Source: Dipteris shenzhenensis
Taxonomy: Eukaryota; Polypodiophyta; Polypodiopsida; Gleicheniales
DNA: 64,000 nt
Reading direction: 5' to 3' (one strand)
Assembly (NCBI GenBank): GCA_047967505.1
Contig: CM106540.1
Shown here: piece by piece, positions 34,401 through 46,879 of the stretch
Layout of the letters: every line of letters begins with the position of its first letter
Numbering within the stretch: position 1 is the stretch's first letter
Notes under the pieces: generated by a model
The model's database searches: none
What the model was told of the DNA's origin: nothing
What the model saw: the letters and a program-made list of their open reading frames with translations, nothing else
Position numbers and translations under genes: made by a program

Positions 34401-36287
34401 ATTAAAAAGTTTAATTTGTACGATTGGATATATTCTAGTCTTACACACTTTTTTTGGGGGGTGAAATCCATGTATTTTAATGTTACAGGAGGCTGTCTCC
34501 AAAGCGGAGATTCATGTATTCTAGTCTTACACACACACACACACACACACATGCCATGGGTGCATTTACAGTCATCTTCATGAGGAATTGTCTTTCTTTT
34601 GCAGGGAATGACAGCATTGCATCTGTCTGTTTACAAGTATGAGACAAGACGAAAGGTGGATGTTGTGGAGACACTTCTTAAGCATGGTGCTAATGCTTGT
34701 TTGAAAGCAGCTGCACCGCCGCAAGGGAGCAAAGTATCCATCGTTCGACATGATTCAAAAAGTTTCTCAGATGTCCTTTTAGAAACAAAAAAAGTCGATC
34801 TGGATCAAAAAACACCTTTATTGCTAGCCTTAGAACTGAAATCAGCACTTTATCTACGAGGTGATGTCCTTGAACCCTGTAATAGTTCTCCTTGTATGCT
34901 TAACCTTCCATTCAGAATAAGGTACCATGTTTAATGACTTTCATACCTGCATGCAGGTTGGGAGTATCGGCATTGGGATTCAATTCTCAAGCTTCTTTCA
35001 GAGGCCACTTGGAGGCACTTGTCTGCAAAGGGAGTTCATGAGCAATCTCAAGCTGATGATTTTCCGGACATTGTCAAGCAGGGATGGAACAGGGTTTTCC
35101 AAACAGGTAATCATGATTTGGTGCAAGTTTGCGCAGAGGGTACAGAAATGGCTGCCCTTAAACTGCTGCTCAGTGGAGCATCAAAGGTAACAAGAATCAC
35201 AGCACAAACCTATGATGGGTTGAATAGCAGTGCTTGAATATTCATGAAGTACTAGACATTACTCAAGTTAGTGTGCTATGGTTATTGATTTGGTTTATTG
35301 AATTCTGTTCTTTAAAACTACTTTAGCATTTGCGTCATACTTGGAATATGCAATGTTTTTCAAGAAACTAAATAAACTTCTCTTCCATCCGCATAGCTTC
35401 TTTATATAATGGCATCAAATAGTGCTTGTAACAAGATGTCACTTATCTGCATTGTGATGAGTTATAAGCTTTGTTTTAGAAAATCACACGGGCATTATGT
35501 CTTGTAGGTTCTTAGGTTTCCATACATTTCTGCTGCAAAGCTAAATGTAGTGCCAGGGGTGTGCTGCTTTCTTGGCCCCCCTAATTTGACATTTTCAAGG
35601 CTCTTTGCTTTTATAACTTGCAGAAGCTAAAGAGGAACCTGGAAATTATTGCGGCGTCTCGTTCAAATACACTTGAATTAAAAGATATATCTTTCAATGT
35701 AGCAAAATCCATGGTCAAGTTCATTTACACAGGGACAGTTGATCCACAATTTATGGAGCATAGAGGCATTGAACTATTGCTGGCTGCACACAAGGTTGAT
35801 TTTTTAAGCCTTGGATCCAAAACCGCACACTGTTATCTGAATGATTCTCCTTAAATTGCGGGTTTTGTTTTTGGATAGCTTAATCAAGATGATATGATTT
35901 GTATTTTCAGTATGGAGTGGAATCTTTGAAGGCTTGTTGTGAAGAACATATCAAGCCTACACAAGGTGCATATTGACTTTCTTTTGAGAACTCAATGGGT
36001 TGAGCTGGTGCAATGAAAGAAGTAATGCTCCACGCTAGTTAAAAAAAATTATTTAAATTCATGAAGGTGTGATTATGGAAGTAACTTAATCTATGTGTCC
36101 TACAGAAAATTGGATCAAGCTGCTGACTGCTGGCATTGAGAGTGACTCTGAAGTTCTTATTCTGAAATGTGCAAGATCAATTGATGATGTCATGGAGAAA
36201 CGGAAGGAGGATCTGCATGTGTTAAAAAAGAGCTTTTCAGAATTAAGTCATGCAGCCCCAAACCAACTATTTCAGGGTTTTCATTGA
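31474..36287 (+). CDS. Ankyrin repeat-BTB/POZ protein, six coding exons
   Basis: Joined exons 31474-31674, 34605-34860, 34957-35186, 35624-35794, 35911-35965 and 36106-36287 (stop included) give 364 residues; every junction is GT-AG and phases agree. A 5'UTR intron (31279-31469) precedes the ATG. Residues ~34-160 form ankyrin repeats (RSVEEGNIQLLQILLKNRAV, then GMTALHLSVY, VVETLLKHGANA and KTPLLLALELKSALY). Residues ~205-290 form a BTB domain: HDLVQVCAEGTEMAALKLLL in exon 3, LELKDISFNVAKSMVKFIYT in exon 4, VESLKACCEEHI in exon 5. The usual A-H-K of the BTB core reads A-L-K. A helical tail (SEVLILKCARSIDDVMEK) follows. BTB proteins usually dimerise and can bind cullin-3 as ubiquitin ligase adaptors; the substrate here is unknown. 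It is the only intact-looking host gene in the window. Confidence 0.85.
33560..34080 (-). pseudogene. Ty3/gypsy integrase relic inside intron 1
   Basis: Minus-strand translation with several stops reads GYNSILVVFDCLS, MAHLIPTKESVSAL, VFRLHRLPKSMISE, SRDDGQIESINQTLEGMLRA and LEFAYNDKKHSST followed by MSPFEL. These are the conserved core and post-core blocks of gypsy integrases, including the region around the catalytic glutamate in GQIESINQ. The first aspartate is visible in VVFDCLS. No LTRs or other domains are recognised nearby. Confidence 0.85.
34529..34551. repeat. (CA)n microsatellite
   Basis: Uninterrupted CA dinucleotides within intron 1, about 55 bp before exon 2. Confidence 0.9.
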
Positions 36288-37660
36288 ATATAACCATGTA
36301 TAAGATGGTGCTTGTTATTTCAAAGTCTCACTTGCCACAAAACTGAGAATGTGTATTGGTTCCATATAGAGATTCAGTTTTCAGTGTTTTCTGAACTCTT
36401 AGAAGCTGTCTGCATGGAAATACACATCCCTTCTCAAGGCAATGTTGATTTATAGGCTTTCTGTTAGTGCTAATTGTTTTAGTCATTCATCTTCTTTGTC
36501 TTCTTATATCTTCTTATATGATATTATTTTCTGTTCATGATAATGCAAAACTTTAGCGTAGAGGTGAGAACGTGTATGCTCATGCCCACCACCTTTGTAA
36601 TATGCAGACAACCTGGACCGTATTAAAAACAGTGCTTACGGACATGTCTTTGCATTCAATGTGATGTGTAAGTATTCTGATGCTTACACCACGTGCTGCA
36701 TAAGTGTGACATGAGTTTGATGTCAATTGGGCCAAATACTAACCATTAGGCATAAAAATTGATGCATACAGTTATACTTTGCAAGTATGTGCCAAAACTT
36801 CGGAAATGTACATTGAAAATATCAGTTTGCGTTGCTGAACATGTTTGTGGAGACTGCATTGAATTCTGATAAGTTCGGAGAAAGAATGAGGTCAAATTGC
36901 CTTACAAAGTGTCGATAAATGGTGCTTGTATTCACCATAATAACGACCTTAAGGCAGAATGAAAAAATACAAAAAGTGTTTCTTTTCATGTGCACTAAGT
37001 CTAGGCTTAAATCTAGGGTTTTTCAGGCTTCACGAGTAGATTGATTTAGTGTGATTTCTCCATGCTTTGAGTATTCCAAATGGACATGACAATGATATCC
37101 AAATCTGTACAATTGGCTTTTGAAGACATCGATCTTTGGATTTACATAGAGTTCAAGCTGGTCTAACCATCCACTAGACTAATCGTTAGATAAAGTGAGA
37201 AAAAAGTGCTAAAAAAGAGCATACTAAAAAATAATTGTATGATGTGACATGTGTGTTCATGTGTAGCTATGTAAGGATTGTGCTTATTGAGCATTGTGTG
37301 TACATAGCAATGTGTGATGGTGTGGCATTGTTCATGTGTTGCACAAAGCAATGTGCTTGTGGAGAAGTGATGGCGTGGCGAATGATGATATGGCAATACA
37401 TGAAGATGTGGTAATCATGATGATGATGTAATTGTGATGATATGGTGGTTTTTTCTGAGGTGGCATTTTGAATATTGATGTGATTTCAGATGATCTGGCT
37501 ATGTTGATGTGAAATCAGAATCCGATATGTCCTGCATTTGAATGTTAACATGGCTCTGAGAGTTGTTGATGTGGATCTGAATGTTGAATTGCCAATGCAT
37601 TGAATTGTTGTTGATTCCAACATGATGAGCAGTTGTTTGCAGTTAAGTGGTTGACTGTAG
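36288..37660. other. 3' flank of the ankyrin-BTB gene, non-coding
   Basis: Presumed 3'UTR followed by AT-rich sequence. From about 37240 a degenerate word like gatgatgtggca recurs, similar in complement to the ccacatcatg repeats at 48460-48830. No gene recognised. Confidence 0.5.
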
Positions 37661-37667
37661 CAGATTG

Positions 37668-37896
37668 GCTGGGTATCTAGTGGATTGGGAGCAAACTATA
37701 GGTGGAGTAGTCAGATTGTAAAGTTGAGTGTGAGTGTGGTAGACTTATCATGATTGTTAGAGTCTTAGGGTGTCATACTGAAAGGTTGGCTATCTAATGG
37801 ATTGGAGCAAACTATAGGTGTAGTCAGACTGTTCAGTTGAGTGTGAGTGTGGTAGACTTATCATGATTGTTAGAGTCTTAGGGTGTCATACTAAAA
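37668..37896. repeat. Tandem duplication of ~114 bp
   Basis: Copies 37668-37783 and 37784-37896 share agcaaactataggtg, gttgagtgtgagtgtggtag and agtcttagggtgtcatact, with few differences. Confidence 0.92.
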
Positions 37897-38261
37897 GGCT
37901 TTGTAAAACTGCAATGTAGGGGATCATGATATGACGTGGCACATCACTACCGTATTATGGATTGCATGTATTGATGGTGTGGTCCCCATAGCAAAACTAT
38001 GTGGCAACTATAGAATTATGTGGAAGCGTAGAAAAACTCTTTGGCAAGTATAGATGATGTGAAAATGCAAAGGCAATGTAGCATAGCAAAGCAGAGGTAG
38101 AAGGGAAAGTAGCAGGGCCAAATGCTATAGCGCAGTAGCACAAGTCAAATTGGAAATTACGGTGACTTGTGATGGCCGCATTTATGTGGTGGTAGGAGCA
38201 AGGATTATAGGGCTTCCTCATGTTTGCTAGTGGGGATCTCTCATCCCAACTAGTAGGCAAG

Positions 38262-38720
38262 TCTCACACCTGGAGCACCAACTTAATATGTATTATGGTA
38301 CTATCCTCGTCCAAAATCTAGGGTATGGGGAGACAAGGTACATATATAATATGCATGTACTTCACAAAAGTTTTGAATATGCAAGGGGAAAAAAATGACA
38401 ATCTTTAGTCCTTCCTACCACAAAGAATAAGGTTTATACTTCAAAAAATATAAAAGATTTTAAGATTTGTACATATTTTTCATAATATGTGAGACCCAAA
38501 GGGGGGGGGGGATCTTTTGGATGAGGGGGTTCAAACAAAAATACACTAAAAAATAAAATCCAACTCCTTTGAAAATCGCGTAGCTTTTTAAAGTTTTACC
38601 CAAATTTCAAGATGTAAAGACATATTTGAAGCTCTTTTAGTGTAGAACACAATCATGCTAATTTGACTAAATTTCACTCATGGCATATTATTAAACTCAT
38701 CTCATTCGTAAAACTTTCAT
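38262..38720. repeat. Dispersed repeat, inverted copy at ~61600-62030
   Basis: In reverse complement this matches 61600-62030: shared words include gtgttctacactaaaagagc, caaatatgtctttac and tcacatattatgaaaaatatg. It contains a G12 run (38501-38512), matching C-runs at 61750-61785 in the partner. The partner lies inside a MITE-bounded composite; here no such ends are seen. Confidence 0.82.
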
Positions 38721-41700
38721 AGGTATTCTTACTAAAAGATGTTGGTTCTTTAAGGTCTCACATCACCATGCAAGGGTGAGCATGCTGGGCTGGCATTGTA
38801 GCTCCAGGCTAGCATCCCACTAGCATCATGAAATCTCAAGATTCTAGGTTAGTCTTTCAATGCCCAAGCATTCTCGTTGGCCCAAATAATATGAAGCCAT
38901 GAGATTGGATGTGAAATCCTGTAAAACTTGCATTAAGCCTCAATAAATGAGATGTTGGCGAAAGGCAAGCCATTGCAATTTTATAAATGTTGGCTGGCCC
39001 AGAAGGGCTACAAAGATTTTAGCAAGGGACCAATGTAGGGAAGCCCTCTTATGCGATAGGTCAAAAGAGGGGACTGTAGCAACGGTAATAGGAGAAGAGC
39101 AAGAGGCATGTGGAAATTGTCAGAGATGATTGTGATGTGGTATTACAGGCGCAATAGCTAGAGAGCCAATTTACATTGTCTAGTGCAAACTATAGAGGAC
39201 AAAACTAAGGGTGGCAAATTGTTGATGTAGCGTGGATGATGGAGCTTTAGTGTTCAAAGGTAGTCTGTGGATTTTGTTCCAAGCAGAGAGCCAATCGTAT
39301 ACCTATCATGAGCACTACAAAACAGGGCACATTGGGCACTATTGGCACTATAGTAAATAGTGGTTGGAGACAGTGTTCACAAAAAACAATTTTCTCAACA
39401 AATCACAAAACTTGGGGCTTTAAAATTTTCAAGGTCTTTCTTTGCAGATTTTAAAGCTAAAATGTAACTAAATTGCCTACAATTTTGTAGATTTTAAAGA
39501 ATTGAGAAAATATTTTTAATTGGAGGGGGCTCCATGTGTAGCATGATAAGGTCAAGCTATTATGAAACAAGAATAAAAATAAAACTTTCTAACTTTGTAG
39601 AGCTTTGACACTAATATAAAAAATGACTTCATTCATTTCACACCGATTGTTTTGGCTACAAACATGACCATATTGGGAGTCATATTGACCAAGTTATGGC
39701 CAAAATAAAACTGGGTGGCGAAGCCCCCCAAGCATTCTAGGAGGTGAAACCGTCAAGGGCTCACAACAACAAATGGCAATATAACATCCTAGGCCACATG
39801 GAATAAAGATTTGGTGAATAATAACATTCTACCATTGTTAAATATAAATAAGGGACACATTATTCTTGCCCTTCTTAAACAGTATTCTTGTCCTTCTTAT
39901 CCCATTGAAATACAAGGCAAACAGTATGATGCTTGCATGGCACCACTAATAGAGTAGATTAAAACATTGTATAGAGGGATTCATGTCAATGATATCTCCA
40001 AAGATCTAAGGAAGAGTCACGATGTCTAATTAGAACACTCATTTCTTTGATTTTCATTTCTAAATAGAGCCCAAAATCACTCCCAAATCAAAAGATAAAA
40101 TTTTTAAAGCATCCTTCCCCAATGAATCATTAACTTTTTGACACTATCCTTTCCAAATAGAAAATTTATTTTTTCTGAAACCATCATTTTGTACTAATCA
40201 TGCAAAATCTAGGAATTTAAACTTAAAATTTACTCTACTCTATATGCCAAAAATTCTAGTATATTTTATTTGAAATAATAAATAGTTGAATAAAATATTT
40301 AAAAATCCATATAAAAACAAATAAATCCTATTTTCTCCTATGCAAATATTTTATTTAAAATAAATAGTAAGAAAAAAATAAATCCTATGTAGAATCCACC
40401 ATTTTCTTTTTTATTTTCTCCTTTCCTTTTTCTTTTTCCTCTCTTTCTTTCTTTTTTATTTTTTTTCTCCTCCTCCAATAATGAGAAATCATGTAATCTT
40501 GTGAAAAGCTCCTATAATGGAGGGCTGACTCTATAATCCAGATGGACAAGAGCCTCTTAGCATTTAACCTTGAACATAAAGAAAAATGTCACCCACAATA
40601 TACACAAATAAACATTTAAATAGAGAAGAACCATGAAAGACTATTTATTATTCCATAGAATATCAAGACATATGATTGTAATTATACATTAATATATGTA
40701 TATAGTTTGATGCTTGAGGGGATGGGTATATCCACAGACTTTACAATTATTGAATTCAACTTCCCTTACAATGATTAAATCTTGACTAAACTTGCTCGAG
40801 GCAATAGGTACTACCCACAGTCTGCACAATGATTGAATTTCACTTTTACAATGATTTAATTTTGATAGTCCAATCGTGATAGCCACCTATTGCAAGACCT
40901 AATTTGGTCATCAAATTAGTCACCTTGTGTCTCATCACCCGTCACTTGAGCACCATCTATGTCAACTCTCATCAAGCTACCACTCTCCCACATCTTTATT
41001 GTTTTGAATGGTGTTAGTAGATAACACGGCTTGATGGGCTCATTGCACATATCTCCAATAGTTTCCACATTTATGCTTTAGCTAGACATGGGAACTAAGA
41101 TTCTTTGGTACAATAACTGCCCCCTTATCTTCACCAAATCTTCTTAAATGGAAAAAAGAATTTGGATCACTATCATGGATTTTAGCAAATGCAAATACTT
41201 CTCTTTTGTAACACAGAATCACATGTATACCAGAAACAAATCTTGTCACCATCTACTTTGTAAGCTACCTTTGCAAACTACAATAACAATTATACAAAAC
41301 ATTATCTTAGCTAAATAATGTACTTACTAATTACAAAAGTTTAATAAATTAAATTCTTTCATGGTGATATTAACTTATGAAGGACTTATTTAAGTTTAGG
41401 GTAATGGGTGTAGGGTTTGAATTATAGGGATTAAAGTATAGGGTTTACTATTTATGATTAAGGTTTTAGGTTATGGGGTTTAGAGTTCATGGTTTAGGGT
41501 ATATACTTCAAGGTTTATGATATAGGTTTAGGGTATAAGATTTAGATTTAGGATATAAGATATAGATTTTGATGTATAGGGTTTAGGATATAACTTTTGG
41601 GGTCTAGGATATAAATTTTAGGTTTATCGTTGAGGTTTTGGGGAGAACAGCTTAGGGAATAGGGGTAAGGTAATAGGTATAGGGTTTAAGATTTATAATT

Positions 41701-42032
41701 TAGGTTTTAGGATATGGGATTAGAGTTTAGGGTTTAGAATATAGGACTAGAGGCTTAGAATATAGGGCTAAAGGTTTAGAATGTAGCACTAAAGGTTCAT
41801 AATATAGGTCTAAAGGTTTAGAATATAGGGCTTAGGGTACAAGATTTAGCATTTAGGGTTTAGCATTTTACCTCTTTCCTTTCCAATATTTTAATATGAA
41901 AGTTCATCCTTCTACAACCACCCTACAACCTACCATATGATTCAGATAAAGTATTCAAGAAAATCATGCTATCATCTTCAGCAATCATTTTTTTGATTGA
42001 AGCCAATTGATCAATTTATGCTTTAGAATTTA
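38721..42032. other. AT-rich non-coding, with a degenerate telomere-like block
   Basis: No gene recognised. 40400-40480 is pyrimidine-rich. 41400-41880 is a scattered series of tagggttta / aggtttagg words resembling decayed TTTAGGG repeats, mixed with tataggg and tagaatatagg. Confidence 0.5.
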
Positions 42033-42290
42033 CTCGGGGGATTCACCTCCCAAAATTTTAGTATACCATGTGCATTCAAAAAGAGGGGTATTTTAATTCC
42101 ACTTTTGGAAAAATTTAAATAGGTTTACAATAATAGGAGGGGGTTTTAAATTAAACTTGAAAAAAAAATATGTTAGTTCATAAATAAAGAGGGGTTGTTT
42201 TATTGGGAAAAACAAATTAGTTGAGGGGTTTTTTAATACTCCTTGAATGCACGTGGTACCAAGGATTTCTTTAGAAGTGTACCCCCTGAG
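42033..42290. mobile_element. CTCGGGGG-type MITE, complete copy
   Basis: 258 bp starting ctcgggggattcacc and ending gtgtaccccctgag, with a second inner inverted pair (ataccatgtgcattcaa and ttgaatgcacgtggtac). Flanks 42025-42032 and 42291-42298 are both agaattta, an exact 8-bp target duplication. No coding capacity. The 8-bp duplication suggests a hAT-type mobiliser, though the ends differ from the CAGGGATG family. Confidence 0.88.
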
Positions 42291-43575
42291 AGAATTTACC
42301 ATGTGACTCATGATGGAATCACCATCTTCCATCTCCATTTTAATCAATTGATGCCTCAAGTCTATTTTGTTCTCCATAGAATTTTGTTCCATAGATTGAT
42401 GCAGCTGCATCTCAGGATTCCTTCAAGGTTCTGGTGTTGCTAACATGTACCAATTGAGTGCTACCTAACTAATGAAAGATATTGTGTTTTACCTTCTAGC
42501 TTCTGACGTTCCCACGCTACAAGCTAGGCTGCATCCTCTTTTGTTAGCTTTAGAGAATCTCCCATCACAATACTCCATAGTTCCTTTTATTGGAGAATTA
42601 TCATCATGCGTAACTTGCATGTGTTTATTGCCCATCACATATATCCACCAGGCGAATACTTTCTTGCTCCATAATGTTTAATAAGAAAGGTTTGTACTAT
42701 AGCCTTCAATTTTCTTCACGAGCATCAACAATCAGAACGTCACCAATCAAGTTCAATCGTAACATTTGCCCTCCATCATCAAACTGCATCATTACTTTGT
42801 GGACGTCTGGTCTCAAGGGTATCAAGGTAGTTTAAGTTTTATTTTCAAGATGATTTAGAATAGAGTGATCAAATAGAACTAAACATAGATAGATGAAGCC
42901 GCACATTATGAGCAAAAGATACTTGACTGATTCATAAGTTAGGCAATTCACAAGTCGCTCTTTAGTAGGGCTAGTCTAAGTTTCTAGTAACATAGCTTAT
43001 GAGGTTAAGGGTCGCATGTATTCCATGTGCTATGTTTCCTAGTAGTTAAATTAGTTAAATTACTAGTAGTTTAATTTTTGGGTTGTTTTGGGTCATACAT
43101 GGGCTCACTTGGACTGTGATCATCCAAAACTAGCCCGGTGGTCAGAACAAAAATATATAATTCAAGCTACTTAATGTGATTGTCCTAAATTGAGTTTCGT
43201 TATTGTCAAATTATGACTCTATTTCCTAGTAGTTAATTTAGTCTATTAAATTTTTAATCTTTTGGCTAGTTTGCATCATGCATGAGATGCCTATGAAATT
43301 ATGTGATTGGGTGAAAGCATGGATAGGTGGAAGTCTTTTAAAAAAAAGTCGTTAGGGGTGTAAAACACACATTTCCCAACATGGATGGAAGATGTTTAGA
43401 ATTTCCAACATTAGGGGAATATGTTTAGAATTGCAAAAAACATATGATGAGAAGGATCGTAGACGTGCCCTTTTAGTCTCTCACTTCAAAAAGGATATGA
43501 TGACAAGAAGTGTGGGCATCGGAGATGTGCCATTTCACTCTCTCACTCCAATGCAAACACATTGTGACTATTCTT

Positions 43576-43619
<44 letters not shown>

Positions 43620-43720
43620 GTTATTCTTCTTGTTCTTCCTCTCACATGCAAATCTGTGTGTGTGTGTGTGTGTGTGTCTTTTCACTGACTCATTTTTATA
43701 ACAATGCCTTGCTTATTTGT
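42291..43720. other. Non-coding with two microsatellites
   Basis: (TC)n at 43577-43616 and (TG)n at 43654-43677. Translations of these simple repeats are artefacts. No gene recognised. Confidence 0.6.
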
Positions 43721-43728
43721 GAAGAATG

Positions 43729-44640
43729 AAAATCCCTCCAAGAAAGTGCGCCAAGAAGAATGTGCACCCTGATGATGCTGGAACAGGAGTATCGTTGTCA
43801 AAATATTTTTGACAAGGTAGAGTGTTTCTATCAAGATTAGTTTAAATGCCTTATTACTTCATTGTTTATAACCGATTGTAATCAAGGCAAGCAGTCCACA
43901 ATCAATTATGATCCTTAGTTATGTTGTATGATTTTCTAGGAAGTGGGAAGCGATTTGAATATCATCGTCTTAGTCGGTTTTGCTATACAGCCAAGGCATT
44001 GAACACAGAATACGGTTTGAGCTTCTCAGGCAAGCTCCCAATACATATAATTGATACTGATCTCCCAGAGAGTCATTGGCTGACGGTGTTCACTAGCAGC
44101 CACAACAATAAAATTTTCCTTAGCATGGTTCACTCTGAGTTCTTGGATGAGTGTCGACAACTTTTTCAGAGAGTTTACTAGGGGATTTTTCCCAACAATG
44201 AGCTCGCCACACCAAGTTTGCAAAGTGAATGCAAAGTAGCCAAACATGACCGAGAAGGGCACCAAATTGCATGAGCAATTTTGGGGAAAAATGTCTTGAA
44301 GACGATTGTGGCCCAAGCAGGTGGCCTCAATAGGAAGCTAGACAATTCGGGAAGGGCCAATGGGTCAATAAAAGCTTACTCTAGTGCAATGACATCAATG
44401 TCCCATAAGAGACTGCGGAATTCAAGCCTGCAGATGTGAAAGACAAGAACAAATCAAATGTTCTTGTTAGAGCTTAAAACGTGAAAAACACAATTGGCCA
44501 GTGGCTGCAGTACTAACATCGCCCCGCAGCTCGACTTGGTGGCAACCAAAAAGCTAGAGGCACAAATTGACATGTGTGATAAGGATTTATGATTTTGCAG
44601 GGTTCACTTGGATAGCCATGAGCTAGAGAAGGAAGATCTT
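43729..44640 (+). pseudogene. Decayed coding relic of unknown family
   Basis: 43921-44181 is open and reads FEYHRLSRFCYTAKALNTEY, LPIHIIDTDLPESHWLTVFT and FLDECRQLFQRVY. After a frameshift, 44190-44640 keeps coding-like text such as KNVLKTIVAQAGGLNRKL and KKLEAQIDMCDKDL with several stops. A short upstream piece begins MKIPPRKCAKKNVHPDD at 43729. I do not recognise the family. The pattern suggests an old transposon-borne or captured gene. Confidence 0.4.
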
Positions 44641-44739
44641 GAGTCAATATAGGTAACATTACCACACTTCCACAAACAATGCTTCAAAGTGCTTCTAGTT
44701 AATATAAGTGTTTGAAAAATCTAGATTTAAAGTTGTGGA

Positions 44740-45510
44740 AATTTCTTAAAGGTTATACTTGTTGCAAAAGCTTCAAAGTATTGGAATAGTCCTTGAAAGT
44801 CCTCAAAATTACTTTAAAATACTTTTAAGTACTTTTAAAGACTTTAAAACATTCTCAAGTGCTTTAAAGCACTTTAAAAAAAATCAAAGTAATTTAAAAA
44901 ACTATAATATACTTTAAATTTATTTAAAGTACTTTAAAAATACTTAAAAGTATTTAAAAGTACATAAAAGTACATAAAAGTGCTTAAAAACTCTTAAAAG
45001 TGCTTAAAAGAGATCAAAACTTCTTACAAGTTCTTACAAGTGCTTAGAAGTTCTTAGAAGTGCTCAAAAGTGCTTAAAAGCACTTAGAAGAACTTGAAAC
45101 TACTTAGAAGTACGTAGAAGCACTTAGAAGTACTAGAAAGTACTTTAAAAAAATGGAAAGTACTTTAAAGCACTAGAAAGTACTTTAAAGTATGGAAAAG
45201 TCCTTCATAGTACTTTAAAAGTATTCTAAAGTACTTGAGAATCTTTTAGAGTTCTATAAAGTACTTTTGAAAACTTTTGAGTACTTAAAAGAGGTTAAAA
45301 ATACTTAAAAGAGCTTAAAAGTTCTTAGGAATACTTAATAGCACTTAGAAATACTAAAAAGTACTTTAAAGAATTGGAAAGTACTTTAAATTATTGGACA
45401 GTACTTTAAAGTACTGGAGGCTACTCAACACTACTTGAAAGTGCATTAGAGTTCATTCAATGTCCAATAGTATACTTAATGTTCCTCAAATTACTTGAAA
45501 GTGCTTCAAA
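44740..45510. repeat. Minisatellite of AAGTACTT-type words
   Basis: Dozens of degenerate units such as actttaaagtact and gcttaaaagtact, 8-20 bp apart, across ~770 bp. The core AGTACT is palindromic. Confidence 0.85.
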
Positions 45511-45689
45511 TGAAAATAACTCAAACAACTATGTAGGTCTCATCAGCAGTTTGCTTGATTTTCTTAGTACTGTGTGGATAGTGAAATCATTTATATGTTC
45601 CTTCTCTTTGATCATTTCTTCTGCTAAATATGCCAATGCGGAAAACATATGAAGCTACTATGACCACAATTGTAGATGCGGAGAGAGAA

Positions 45690-46375
45690 TGTCTATTTAC
45701 AGAGGTATTGTTACAATAGGTCAAGCTTGGTGACACGTTCTATATACAACCCACACCCCATGATCTGGATGGACTCAACAACATTACTTTCTATGGGGAA
45801 TGTGTGGCTTTTGGCTTACCTTTCGAGGGTAAGGATGTGGTTGGTGTCTACAAGCTTGCATGTAGACACCAATACCACTCTTTGTGCATTGCTAGTGCAA
45901 GTATAGCCACATCTATATGTGTGAGGCCTATAACTATAGCCAACCAATCCCAGAGCTTGCTTGCATCCGGCGTGTGTCTGCCCAACCATCAATGTTTGGT
46001 CATCATCACTATCATTTGGGAGACAAGCTTGCAAAATTTTTTCATTTGATGTACGAGAAAAGAGTGGAGCCAGTGGTCAGGCGACAGAGAATGCAATAGA
46101 GAGCGTTACCAAGAAGGCAGAGGAGGAGACTGCTCATTTGGATGACATGATAGGAGATGCTCGTGGGTAGGCCACAGAGAATGCAATAGAGAGTGTTATA
46201 AAGGAGTTAGAGGGGGAGACTACAGAGGAGGAGACTGACCATTTGGATGACATAGTAGAAGCCAATGTGGATGTTGCTTTCAAAATACTTATTGATGTCA
46301 AATCTAGCCCTAACACTGAAGTGGAGAACCTTCATCAAATTGAAGGAGAAAAAAAAACAATGGTGGTGAAGCAGG
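45690..46375 (+). pseudogene. Decayed coding relic with RING-like and duplicated segments
   Basis: One frame near 45770-45950 reads GECVAFGLPFEGKDVVGVYK and LACRHQYHSLCIASAS, in which C-x-H-x2-H-x2-C resembles the middle of a RING-H2 finger; the first C-x2-C and the last pair are incomplete. 46070-46260 encodes an internal duplication (GQATENAIESVTKKAEEET, then ATENAIESVIKELEGET), probably helical. Stops separate the parts. Similarity to the RING gene inside the nearby transposon is limited to the zinc ligands. Confidence 0.35.
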
Positions 46376-46879
46376 TATGTCACATTATCTTGTTTTGAAA
46401 CTTTGTGGACATACATGTGTCAGAAAGGATGTAATGATTAAATGCAAGCAGACATCATAAGAAAGCAAAAGTAGATGCAATGGAGGAAGGACTTGACCCG
46501 TAGGAAAATGTAAGGAGTTATGGACATGCAGAGAAGGGAGAAAAGGGCAGCCCCTTCCTACCCAAAAGTATTGCTCCAATACCATCTATCAAGAATGAAG
46601 CATCCAAAAAGATTTAGAGTTGCAAGATCCTCCAATGCACACTACATGCTTTGAAGGGAGGTTGTGAAAATAGTTCACACCACATATGTTGAAACACTCT
46701 GAGCATGTAAAAGACTCTGGAAATGCAGTAGATCCTCCAATGCTCTTTTATGAGACAAAGGTTGACTTCTATAATCTCCACTTTGGAATGAAAATTTTGT
46801 CTTTGTGCATCTAGTTGTGCTCTATCTTTTAGTAATGTAGATGGATGCTTGTGCCTCCTATGTGGAAAAATGAAAATGG

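Larger units (their letters stand above)
31675..34604 (+). other. Intron 1 of the ankyrin-BTB gene, 2.9 kb
   Basis: Donor CAG|GTGATT, acceptor TCTTTTGCAG. It holds a C16 run at 32399-32414, a decayed gypsy integrase on the opposite strand (about 33560-34080) and a CA microsatellite (34529-34551). Its size contrasts with the other introns of 96 to 437 bp, so it has probably grown by insertion. Confidence 0.8.
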
